A stretch of DNA of 64,000 bases, from NCBI GenBank assembly GCA_037178625.1, contig CM074127.1:1550001-1614000 (forward strand), in the 5' to 3' direction. A program made the position numbers and the translations under genes. Each line of letters opens with the position of its first letter. The stretch's first letter is position 1. The notes below the pieces were generated by a model that worked only from the letters and a program-made list of their open reading frames with translations, was not told where the DNA came from and did not search any database. Source of the DNA: Skeletonema tropicum (Eukaryota; Bacillariophyta; Thalassiosirophyceae; Thalassiosirales; Thalassiosiraceae). Positions 1 through 9,124 of this stretch are shown here, piece after piece.

Positions 1-3000
1 GGGGCGGTAGTTCTGTTCCGTGTACTACGCGATAATTGCACTGGTGCAGAGAAGCTTGGGGTCGTTTCGTTATCTGGCGTTTCAATCGCTTCGACTAACG
101 ACTTGAATTTGTCGTACATCTGACAAGCCAAATCATAAAATTCGTTGTTGTCTTCGTTGTACTTGTAGCAATTGTCTTTTATCAATTCCACATCAGATAA
201 AACACTGTATTTGTTCGTATAGTAATCATTTCGAAGCCTTGATTGAATCATAGAGATATACATAGGCACTTCGATCATATCAAAGTAGTCTGTGTATTGA
301 CTCGTATCAACTTGCAAATAAAACCATTCGCGGATCTTATCATCCATCCGCATAACTTCCTTCAATGCGTCAAGTAGCTCTTTTTTCGTCTCTTTGCTCA
401 TGGAAGGAACTTTGGGGAATTCGGTGTTTTCCAAAGTAATATCCCATGCGCAGACATGAACTGCTTCTTCCTCTTGAGCACCATCCTCTAGTTCCCACTT
501 CATAGACAAGGCATTGTGTCCACTGCACTCAAAATGAAATTCTCGTTCATCCCTCCACAACAAATCTGTCAATGTGCCTGAATAAGCTATATAATTAGGA
601 TCTTCCACGACACGTGAACTTTCGTCTTTGTCAGGTGCACAACGCAAAGTCACACCGATTCCGTCGACGTTGCCATCATTTGCTTCAATTGCAGCTTCCA
701 ATGAACGTATTTTCCAAGAGTAAAGAAACTCAGGTACGATGAATTCTGTTTGGTCGCTCTCAAACAAAGTTACTTCAAAGGTCGATGTTGATTCGTGAGA
801 ACGCGTCCTCGTGGCGATAGGGGCAACAAAGTTAGGGGAAGGCCAAGGGAAGTGTCGGTCACTAGACTGGGCAGGAACACCAGTAATATCCAGTGTAAGA
901 ATTGCTGCTACTCCCTCCAACTTTTCGTCCTTCCGCCGGGAGCGCTGATACATCTCGTAGGGGAAACGATATCTTATGTGGGTCACCTTGCAACATACCA
1001 CGGGCCACAGAGAGTATGTCGGCCAAGATTTCCATGGTCCGGAATAATTTGCAATGGGAAATTTCAGCATTGTATCGTAGTGCGCTCTTGGGATGTAAAC
1101 AACAGAATCACCTACTTGTGGGCAGTACATCTTCTTCCAAAATGTGTTCCCTGAATTAGAGGTTCTGCTCACCCACTTTCGACGTACTTGGTTACCTTCT
1201 CCCCTTGGCATCTTGAAGAAGTGTTGCGAGACTGTCCAATCTTCGTAATATTCTCCACTGGGTCTGGTATGAGTACTCATTAATTCATTCAGCTGCTCAT
1301 CGTCTGAATCCATTTCTTCGTATGTTCTCCTTGAAATCGTTCGGGAAGATGCACGCACTGGTTCTGCAGTTTCTTCGAGTAGCACGGACCTATCTCTGCG
1401 TCGGTTCTGCCTCCCTCTGCTGCTTCTTTGGCCACTATTTGATTGCCTTCTTCGCTGTGGCGACTCCCCTACGATTTCTACTTCGTCAAAATCTTCTTCT
1501 TCACTGGATTCATCCTGTTGGTAATTCTGACGAGACGCTCGGCGTCCGCTGCTCAACTGGAAGTCTTCATCATCGGCGTCTTCATGGTCATGTTCTTCCT
1601 CCGATAGATCATTGAAATCAACCCAACGGTAACGAGAAGATAGTCGTGGCGACCTTGAGCTGTTTGAGTCCCTGTTGATACCAGTGCGAGAATGTTCCCT
1701 CACATCTTTGCGTGAGGATCTTTCTTTCCGATCGAGATTGACAATTCTCCCGTCTGTGCCAATAATTGCAGTTGTTTTGCAGCCAGAAAGTATTCCTGGG
1801 CTTTCCACCATAATAGTTGCTTTCTTGCGGACACTCTGAGTGAGCACACCTCCATCCTTTCGAATTGATGCACTTCGAACACGAATATCATCTCGAGTCC
1901 ACCTCACAACATCTTCAGTTAGTGGTGATGGTCCTTCAATATCCATATATGTGTTTCTCACCTCCTCAGAATATGAAACTCCTTCATGAGTGCATCTCAC
2001 TCCTGATGGGGCTAAATGAGGTGGCTGCTCAGATCCACGCTCGATGCAGTAACCATTTGAATCGTAAAAAAGATCGTAATAGTCGTTGGCAAAGTATTGC
2101 TCTAACATCCATGTTGGAAGGGCAGGCACTTTGTCATTTCGTATGTCAGCTGCTGCAGCGAGAGTATCAAAAATTGTCACGCGACCATTTTCATCGGTCA
2201 AAACAAGGCTTAGCCCGTCAGGACTGAATTGACCTTGCAAGTAACCGCATTGCTTTCCACGACTAGAACTCTCTGCAATAGGTCCGTTTGTCAACTTATT
2301 CGAGTGTGTGCAGAAACAATGACCTCGCTCCAAGTCCCAAACATTCACGATCCCGTCTGATCCAGCTGACGCGATCACTGATTGTACTGTCGGGTGAGGG
2401 ACCATAACAGAACACAGTGAGTTGTGTGAAGAGTGTATTCCCATCAGACACTTCCCTGTATGGCTATCCCATACGTACATCATTTGGGAACCAGGCTTGA
2501 TTTCTGTGCCAGTTGATTTCAATGGACTTGATTGCGAAGTAACGACCTTCATATCATCGCATGTCCAAGCCACACCATCACAATTGACGGATTGTGATAC
2601 CGAAGATGACAGTACTCCCTTTCGTCTCGAATTGGTTGCAGAGGATTCTCCTTGAGTTACAGGTGTTAGACGAATCATTACTTGTGAGAGATTTGAGAAT
2701 TTCGTATGCCTTGCATCTGACTGAAAATCTGAAACAGATGCATTTGACGAGTGACCATCAATTATGATCGTGTTCTCTTTGCTCCAAGACCAGATTCGTA
2801 CAACTCCATCTTTTTGACTCGCAGTCAGAATTCTATCGCCTACATTTGAATACATCATATCAGTGATTGGATTGTTATGCCCAGAGAGTGTAGCGAGCAA
2901 TCTTTCTTTTGATGGGGCTATGCATTGCGAAGAATTGAAGCAAATTGGTGAGCAAGACTCAAATACAGAACTGCAAATAACATCGAAATCCGACTTACCC

Positions 3001-5804
3001 GTTGACGATCCGAGCACAGCCTGTTGCCTGCCAGTCAAACTGCGAATAAATAGAGGATCGATATTTGATCGCTTGTTAGTCACTTCCCTGCGCTCTTTAT
3101 CGAGAATTTCAACACGCTTATCATCCTCGTCTGCCCAAACGCGTCCCAACCCATCGTCTGATCCTGTAGCAAAGTGGCCACCGATCGGACACCGAGCTAA
3201 GCACATAACCTTGACGGCTTTTCTCCGTGCTCGGGTACCAGCACCTTGAAGTTGGTTATCATTGACTAGGTTTCCGTGCTGCAATTGTGCAATGATTTCA
3301 ACTCCTTCGTCGATTGCGTCCCCAGCAACAAAGTCGCCAACATTTACTCTATTTTCATTGGCGACACCCATGGCGTTTACGGCGTTGTTGCCAATTGGAC
3401 CAATCCCCCCAGCTGCTGGAGGGAGAGGCGGGATGACAAGGTTGTTTTCATTATTTGAGCCACTATCATCACCAGCCCGCTGTGGAAGAGCTGGTAAATT
3501 TTGACTTAGTTCATCCACTTGTGTTTCATCATTCTCATCAGAGTTTTGTTGCTCAGAACCACCCTTGCTTGTCTTTGGCGTGGGCAAAAGATAGTCAGTA
3601 CGCTCACCAATCATATCTCCATAGCGCTTCAACGCTGCCTTACGAACGTCCCACATTCTCGCCAATCCATTCTCACCACAAGTCACAAGTCGGAAGGGAC
3701 TCAGAGTAGACCAAGATACCATATTAGCACCATCTCTATGACCTCGTAGAATTGCCACTGGACATCCATCTCTCAGACCCCATATCCTAACGTCGCCATC
3801 TCCTGACGCGGTTGCGAGTAAAGAATTGTCTGAACTCACATCAATATCAGCCACGACTCCTGCATGTCCTCGTAGAGTACAGACGAGCACTGCTCCACGG
3901 ACATTGGCACCATAGCTAAAAGTCATGGAATCATCCCCATCTTGAGCCTTTTTAGGACCCGCACCAAGATGAAACACTTTCACTATCTGGTCGTCAGCGC
4001 CAGTGATGAAATATTTACCCGTCTTATCGAACCGAAGACAGTACACGGGATAAATCAAATGGCAACTCATGGTGATTGCGTGAGACAATCTGGATTTGAG
4101 GAGTGATAAATGGCTCTCAATTTGGGTTGACTGGCTTCGGCGGCCAAGATACTGCTGCGAGAGTGCCTTTGGCAAGATAAAGTTATTCTTACCATGAAGG
4201 AAGGATTTCACACCACTCCTTACGATTGAACCAGTAAGCGATGATTTGAAGCCATTGAACTTGTGAGGATCGTGGTATCGATTTTGGTTAGATACCAACT
4301 CTGCCCAAGCCTTATCCGCCTTTCTCTTTGCATCCAAAACATCCCCTCGCGTCACAGAAAGATTCAGATTCAACTCTGCCACACGACGTTGCAACTGAGC
4401 AACAACACGATGAAGATCTAAATCTGATTCGGAATCGAACTGTTGTTGTGATGGATGTTTGGTTGGTGAGTTTGCCGATCTTCGTGCTGCCACGGAACTT
4501 AGCGGACCACTATTCTCTGCACGTGAGATCGCCAAAGACAATGATTGCCGTGTACTTTCAATTTCCTTCTGTTGATCGACAGCCTTATTGCGCAAGGTGA
4601 CGTATTTCCTTGACGCCTCTCCTGCCTGCACTGCAGTTTTACGTGAATTTACCGCATTTAACCCATTGGGATTGGACCCCAACAACACTGGATTCTGCAT
4701 TGCCGACCCAGAGGACTCATTGGTTGGGACGAGCCACTCTAAACTAGCATTGGCATCCATAGATGACGATGTAGATTCTCCTACTCTTCTTCCACTTGTT
4801 GTCGATCCCTCATTGTCCCTAGTTTGTGATGCCCCTACAAAAGTAGAAGTGATGTTGGCACTATCTTCTATCAAACAACTTCCTTCACCAGGGACAGATC
4901 CTTCATATGCCGCTTCCAATAAACTACAAGGCAGAGTATTCTCCAAAATATTCTTGGTTGCTTCCGAGGTAGTCAAGGAACTCGATGTTACAAGTGAATC
5001 GAGCAATGCTACACTTTTATTTTGACCAGAGTTGGTAAGTGTGCTGCTGGTGGCGGTGGATGTAGCAAGCAATGGAGCAAATTTACGTGCCATATCCGAG
5101 TAAGTCGCCGGTCGACCCACCAAAGACGACGTATCGGTATTACTCATGCCAAAAGCACCCAATGTTTGGAACGACCATGCCAGATCTGTCGCCGCCCTTT
5201 GGATACGTCTTCGTGCCTCATCTTCCTTTGCTTTTTGTTCATGTGTTTTTTGATTGGGCAATGATTGGTTTAGAGTGCTACCGCTGGAATTATCGTCAGT
5301 ATTGGTGTTATTATTTGATTGAAGAGCATCATAATGAGCAATCCAATGAGTCACCAAAAATGGCAAATCTGGATGATGGTGCAGTTGCTGCTGATTTTGC
5401 TGACGTGAATTTTGCATTGGGGGCAAAGGCTTTGTGGACTCCATGCCAGGAATTAATTGCGCCTCCTCGTATTGCTGCGATATTGACGGTGGTGATGCAG
5501 TGTCCATTGCAGTAGCAGCGTTATCATTCATGAATTGCGGCCTACTACTCCTATCCATGCCTGCGACACCAGGACTGCGCCCACTCCCTCCGAGAAGTGC
5601 CGCAGTTGCTTCCCAATTCACGGCATCACGATTAGGCGAAGAAACTACATTATCAGCATGAGAAATTTCGTTATTCTTTGATGAAGCCCCTGAGAAGTAT
5701 GGAGAATGATTTGTTATATTTTGATTATTATTTGGAGGGGCGCTGTTCGATCTGTTGTTGTTGGGTTGACCTCCATCTTTGTCATTGTTGTCTTCAGAAT
5801 TCAT
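1..5804 (-). CDS. BRWD/PHIP-like WD40-CryptoTudor-bromodomain protein (C-terminus off window)
   Basis: One reading frame stays open from an ATG at 5804 to base 1, about 1,934 codons with no intron needed; the end lies outside the window. Residues 1-570 are low-complexity and Gln/Ser-rich. About residues 575-1215 hold WD40 repeats; one begins LIYPVYCLRFDKTGKYFITG and others end in VRIWGL, ARMWDV, GRVWAD, VRIWSW and VNVWDL. An acidic/Arg-rich linker follows. About 1550-1640 resembles the cryptic Tudor domain of PHIP (CPQVGDSVVYIPRAHYDTML, then GPWKSWPTYSLWP). About 1796-1905 is a bromodomain with DYFDMIEVPMYISMIQSRL and the acetyl-lysine-binding Asn in YKYNEDN. The order WD40-Tudor-bromodomain is that of BRWD1/BRWD3/PHIP, chromatin readers that in animals are CRL4 substrate receptors. 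A nuclear chromatin reader is inferred. Animal relatives have two bromodomains; a second could lie beyond base 1. Confidence 0.9.
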   Translation of the reverse strand, partial: MNSEDNNDKDGGQPNNNRSNSAPPNNNQNITNHSPYFSGASSKNNEISHADNVVSSPNRDAVNWEATAALLGGSGRSPGVAGMDRSSRPQFMNDNAATAMDTASPPSISQQYEEAQLIPGMESTKPLPPMQNSRQQNQQQLHHHPDLPFLVTHWIAHYDALQSNNNTNTDDNSSGSTLNQSLPNQKTHEQKAKEDEARRRIQRAATDLAWSFQTLGAFGMSNTDTSSLVGRPATYSDMARKFAPLLATSTATSSTLTNSGQNKSVALLDSLVTSSSLTTSEATKNILENTLPCSLLEAAYEGSVPGEGSCLIEDSANITSTFVGASQTRDNEGSTTSGRRVGESTSSSMDANASLEWLVPTNESSGSAMQNPVLLGSNPNGLNAVNSRKTAVQAGEASRKYVTLRNKAVDQQKEIESTRQSLSLAISRAENSGPLSSVAARRSANSPTKHPSQQQFDSESDLDLHRVVAQLQRRVAELNLNLSVTRGDVLDAKRKADKAWAELVSNQNRYHDPHKFNGFKSSLTGSIVRSGVKSFLHGKNNFILPKALSQQYLGRRSQSTQIESHLSLLKSRLSHAITMSCHLIYPVYCLRFDKTGKYFITGADDQIVKVFHLGAGPKKAQDGDDSMTFSYGANVRGAVLVCTLRGHAGVVADIDVSSDNSLLATASGDGDVRIWGLRDGCPVAILRGHRDGANMVSWSTLSPFRLVTCGENGLARMWDVRKAALKRYGDMIGERTDYLLPTPKTSKGGSEQQNSDENDETQVDELSQNLPALPQRAGDDSGSNNENNLVIPPLPPAAGGIGPIGNNAVNAMGVANENRVNVGDFVAGDAIDEGVEIIAQLQHGNLVNDNQLQGAGTRARRKAVKVMCLARCPIGGHFATGSDDGLGRVWADEDDKRVEILDKERREVTNKRSNIDPLFIRSLTGRQQAVLGSSTGKSDFDVICSSVFESCSPICFNSSQCIAPSKERLLATLSGHNNPITDMMYSNVGDRILTASQKDGVVRIWSWSKENTIIIDGHSSNASVSDFQSDARHTKFSNLSQVMIRLTPVTQGESSATNSRRKGVLSSSVSQSVNCDGVAWTCDDMKVVTSQSSPLKSTGTEIKPGSQMMYVWDSHTGKCLMGIHSSHNSLCSVMVPHPTVQSVIASAGSDGIVNVWDLERGHCFCTHSNKLTNGPIAESSSRGKQCGYLQGQFSPDGLSLVLTDENGRVTIFDTLAAAADIRNDKVPALPTWMLEQYFANDYYDLFYDSNGYCIERGSEQPPHLAPSGVRCTHEGVSYSEEVRNTYMDIEGPSPLTEDVVRWTRDDIRVRSASIRKDGGVLTQSVRKKATIMVESPGILSGCKTTAIIGTDGRIVNLDRKERSSRKDVREHSRTGINRDSNSSRSPRLSSRYRWVDFNDLSEEEHDHEDADDEDFQLSSGRRASRQNYQQDESSEEEDFDEVEIVGESPQRRRQSNSGQRSSRGRQNRRRDRSVLLEETAEPVRASSRTISRRTYEEMDSDDEQLNELMSTHTRPSGEYYEDWTVSQHFFKMPRGEGNQVRRKWVSRTSNSGNTFWKKMYCPQVGDSVVYIPRAHYDTMLKFPIANYSGPWKSWPTYSLWPVVCCKVTHIRYRFPYEMYQRSRRKDEKLEGVAAILTLDITGVPAQSSDRHFPWPSPNFVAPIATRTRSHESTSTFEVTLFESDQTEFIVPEFLYSWKIRSLEAAIEANDGNVDGIGVTLRCAPDKDESSRVVEDPNYIAYSGTLTDLLWRDEREFHFECSGHNALSMKWELEDGAQEEEAVHVCAWDITLENTEFPKVPSMSKETKKELLDALKEVMRMDDKIREWFYLQVDTSQYTDYFDMIEVPMYISMIQSRLRNDYYTNKYSVLSDVELIKDNCYKYNEDNNEFYDLACQMYDKFKSLVEAIETPDNETTPSFSAPVQLSRSTRNRTTA

Positions 5805-6490
5805 TGTTTTAATTGGCTTGAAGCGATGACGACGCGCCAGCCAGTCGTCAGTGTTGTAAAGCTGTCGGTATTGTGCGCTTTATATATGAATATCGTTAGT
5901 TAGTCGATCACCGCCCTTGGATACATTTATCAACATGGTGCATGTGTATGTTCATGTCATGAAACGAGTTCGAAGTTAGAAGTTTCATGGATTGTTGGGG
6001 TTTAGGTCATTTTTAGCTGCTTGGAGGTGGATCTTTCCGAGGAGCGGGCAGCGCGGGGCGGGAGGGCGCCGGGCCGGCGGCTCGGGAGGAAGAGACGTGG
6101 GTAGAACAGAGGGGGGCGGGGCGGGCGTGAGTTTTCATAGCTACCTACTACCTACTGCAGAGGCCTTGGGAATAGGGGGCCAGGGGTAGCCCCCCGATAT
6201 TGAGGGTTCGAATGGTGGTAAAAGGTCTAAAAGGGGGGAAATGGTCCATATTAGCCTGTAATTGGCTAATTTTAGACGAAAATCACGTGAGTTTAGCTAC
6301 TCTAGAGTACTCTACTTAAGTAAGTAGGCATCCCCCATCCCCCCTCCTTCCGAAACGCCATTTCTGTGAAGAGTTAACCTTAGCTGGGTTAACCCTACCC
6401 TATTTCAAGGCCTATTTTACCCACCCTTGGCGGGAGCTGATCCCGCGGATCGATCGGATCGCGGCCAAGAAGTTTCGACTTTTGTTGATT

Positions 6491-6515
6491 AGAAAGTTCC
6501 AAAGCGGAACTTTCT
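6491..6515. repeat. Perfect 10-bp inverted repeat, heat-shock-element-like
   Basis: AGAAAGTTCC (6491-6500) and GGAACTTTCT (6506-6515) are perfect inverted copies separated by 5 nt. Each arm also fits the paired heat-shock-factor pattern nGAAnnTTCn. More GAACTT/AAGTTC motifs follow up to about 6600, including AAGTTCTCTAGAACTT just downstream. The regulatory meaning is inferred only. Confidence 0.5.
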
Positions 6516-6642
6516 GCGGAAAAAGTTCTCTAGAACTTGGTCGTCAAAAGGGTGTTGGTATTTATGGAAGTTCCAGAACTGGCCGCTGCGGAACTTGGGC
6601 TGACTAGATGCGGGAAGTTAGAGTAAGGGGAATGACACACAG

Positions 6643-6663
6643 GTCAAGGGTTTTACCCTTGAC
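6643..6663. repeat. Hairpin with 9-bp perfect arms
   Basis: GTCAAGGGT and ACCCTTGAC are perfect inverted copies around a TTT loop. It lies about 435 bp upstream of the HA-repeat gene, and no function can be assigned. It may belong to a decayed inverted-repeat element. Confidence 0.5.
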
Positions 6664-7098
6664 ACAGGTACAATACTTACCCTCTCTACGTAATTACATC
6701 AGCTTTTTAATTTTCAGAGTCTAGGTTCCTGAACTAGACATCTAGCTAGGTTAGAAAGGCCTCTGCAACGTGAAACAAAACTGAAGATTCCAAATTCCAT
6801 TTTTCCACAGCTGGTGGCAGGCTGGGTGGCAGGCTGGTGGCCACACGCACTTTTTGCATTCATTCGTTTCCCGTGACACCTGTTGTGGTGGAGTTGGCTG
6901 GGCATTGCTTGAAGATGCTTTTTGTCGCTCTAGCTCTCTTCTATCGCTTCTTAACGCGCTACTGCACGGCTAGACCGCCGCTCATAATAATTCTAACCGA
7001 AAAAACTGAAACTATTCTGCGTCCTGCTGCAATCTAGCCAACGACAACCCCCTCTCTCTCTAGAGTCTATCAACTCTCTTCTCACTATAGGTAGAGTC

Positions 7099-8973
7099 AT
7101 GTCGAACACCATATCAAGTGATGTTGATGACGCCCTCTCGTCAACACTAAAACGAAAGGCCCCGGATGAGGCGGAACACTCTGATGAAGTCCCGGGTGGT
7201 GATGAAATGGGCTTCAAAGTCCATTATAATGACACCGGCGCCGACAACAATGGCTCCTCTTCCAACCCTTCATTGCAACCTACACGCCGCCGCAAGACGG
7301 ATTCATCACCACCAGGTCAGAGTTTTGACCAACTCAACCCCGAGGACAAGCTCCGGTTCGCCGCCGCCGATGACCGTCGCAAGAGCAATGATAGGGCGCT
7401 CATGGCCGCCCATGCGAAACTGCTTGCGGCGAAGCAGGAACTTTCCAAGGCACAGGCAAAGGTGAATGATGCCAAGAAGGAGTATGAAGCCGCCTCAGCT
7501 ACCGCCCAACAGAACGCGGAGGAGGACTCCGAGGCCCTCCTCCTCGAGCCTAGTCCCTGGAACGCCTACTACTTCCAACTTAAGGCCTTCTACGAACGTG
7601 AGGGCCACTGCAACTTCAAGCGTTCTGTTACCGATGCGGATTTGGAAAATATGAATGAAGAGCAAGCGAAGGAGATCAAGACTCTCTCATGGTGGACGTG
7701 GAGGCAGCGCAAGTACAAGCGTAGGGGAGAGTTGGAGCAGCATAAGATTTTGTTGCTAACAAAGCTGGGCTTTGTTTGGGATCCCCATGCTGGTCCTGGT
7801 CCAGGAAAGTGGCTGAAGAATTATGGTCTTTTGAAAGAATTCAAGGTAAGCCTTTTTTAATTCATATTGCCCCTTTCGTCATATCTCAACATTTTGTATC
7901 CTATCTAATGTACTTTTACATGTCTATCATGAACAACAGGAAAAGCATGGTCACATCAAGGTCCCTGCCAAAGGTGGTGAGTATGACAAGTTGTTCAGTT
8001 GGATGAAGACTCAAATTACCCAATACCGCAACGCCAAGGAAGGAAAGTTGCCAGCTCTCAGCGAGGAGCGCATCAAACTCCTCGACGAAATTGGAATGCA
8101 ATGGGGTGAGAAACGAAAGACTACTCCATGGGATGAAAGGTATGAAGCTCTCATCCAATACCGCAAGCGGTTTGGACATGTCAACGTGCCTTGGCAGTGG
8201 AAGGAGAATGTGGCGTTGGCTCAATGGGTGAACAGTCAGAGGAAGAAGTATAAGGATCTGATGGATGGGAAGAGGAATAATCTGACTGATGAGCAAATCA
8301 ACAGGTTGAACCTCATTGGTAAGTGTGATCTTGGTTGAGAGGCTTCTTTCGATTTTTTCTTCGATTCAATTCTCAACATACATTTCAATGCACTTGGTGG
8401 ACAGGATTCAAGTGGAACTCTGGTGGAAAGGGACGTTACACAGTTGACTCGCCTGAAAATCATTTTGGTGAAAGTGACACTTTGACCTCTTTGCCTGAAA
8501 CTACTCTTGGCGTGCCAATGATTACAGGTACTGCCATGAGTGCTGCTTCAGTTCCATTGACTGGGGACATGCTTGAGGTCGCTAGGGTAGCAGCTGAGGG
8601 AAATGCCATGGATCCCAACGCTCAAGCTCAAGCCCAAGCTATGACATCTAACGGTGTGGCGGGCTTCGTCACTTCAGGACTCGTTCCTGTTCCTCAGGTT
8701 ACCAATAACTTCACGCCTCTTTTGGGGAATATGGGGAACGGAGTCAAACAGCAGCAGGTCATGGGTATGAATCAGCAAGCGCAAGCCTACAACTACGCGC
8801 AGCAGCTCAACCTTCTTCGGTACCAGCAACTTGCCCAAGCCCAGCAACAACAGCAGCAGCAGCCACAACAGCAGAATACTCCGAACAATGTGATGATGAA
8901 TAATGGTCTTGTGAATAATAATGGAGGCAATCCTTTCGTGAATATGCAACAGCAACCTCCTCCCAGTTTATGA
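7099..8973 (+). CDS. Helicase-associated (HA) domain repeat protein, Gln-rich tail
   Basis: Three exons are proposed: 7099-7845, 7940-8318 and 8405-8973, joined by GT-AG introns of 94 and 86 nt in phases 0 and 1, giving 564 residues. About 150-390 holds three HA-type repeats (family PF03457): each has an aromatic-rich start, a GHxNV-like motif (EGHCNF, KHGHIKV, FGHVNV), a W-x2-Q/R-R-x-Y segment (WTWRQRKYK, WVNSQRKKY) and a terminal LGFVW, IGMQW or IGFKW. The last motif spans the exon 2/3 join, which supports that splice. The N-terminus is acidic with an RRRK basic patch; the C-terminus is rich in Gln, Asn and Met. HA domains occur at helicase C-termini and as stand-alone expanded families in diatoms; a nuclear nucleic-acid-binding role is inferred. 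Confidence 0.85.
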
Positions 8974-9124
8974 TATCATTTAGGCTATAATTCTCCTCAA
9001 AGAGAGACGGAAATAGAAATACACGTGCGATATATGTCAATGCTAGAAATGCGGTAAAATTGGAAATAAATAATAGGTTAGGATACATTAAGAAAAGCGA
9101 AATTATTGCTATTTTCACCGCCAT

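Larger units (their letters stand above)
5805..7098. other. Divergent intergenic region between BRWD-like and HA-repeat genes
   Basis: I see no gene in these 1.3 kb. They hold the 5' flanks of two divergent genes. At 6040-6125 there is an unusually GC-rich patch. Several short palindromes lie at 6490-6665 (listed separately). Another inverted pair, gttaacc/ggttaac, lies near 6375-6395. A CTCTCTCTCTAGAG stretch sits about 40 bp before the ATG at 7099; similar CT-rich palindromes recur elsewhere in the window. Confidence 0.6.

Noticed and set aside
4328..5515. Plus-strand open frames of 80-147 codons
   Set aside because: They are antisense shadows of the BRWD-like gene, whose minus-strand frame is continuous and carries recognisable domains.
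5992..6189. Gly/Arg-rich 65-codon frame
   Set aside because: A by-product of a local GC-rich patch; no start context or neighbours support it.
6180..6240. tRNA B-box-like GGTTCGAAT
   Set aside because: No cloverleaf can be drawn around it.
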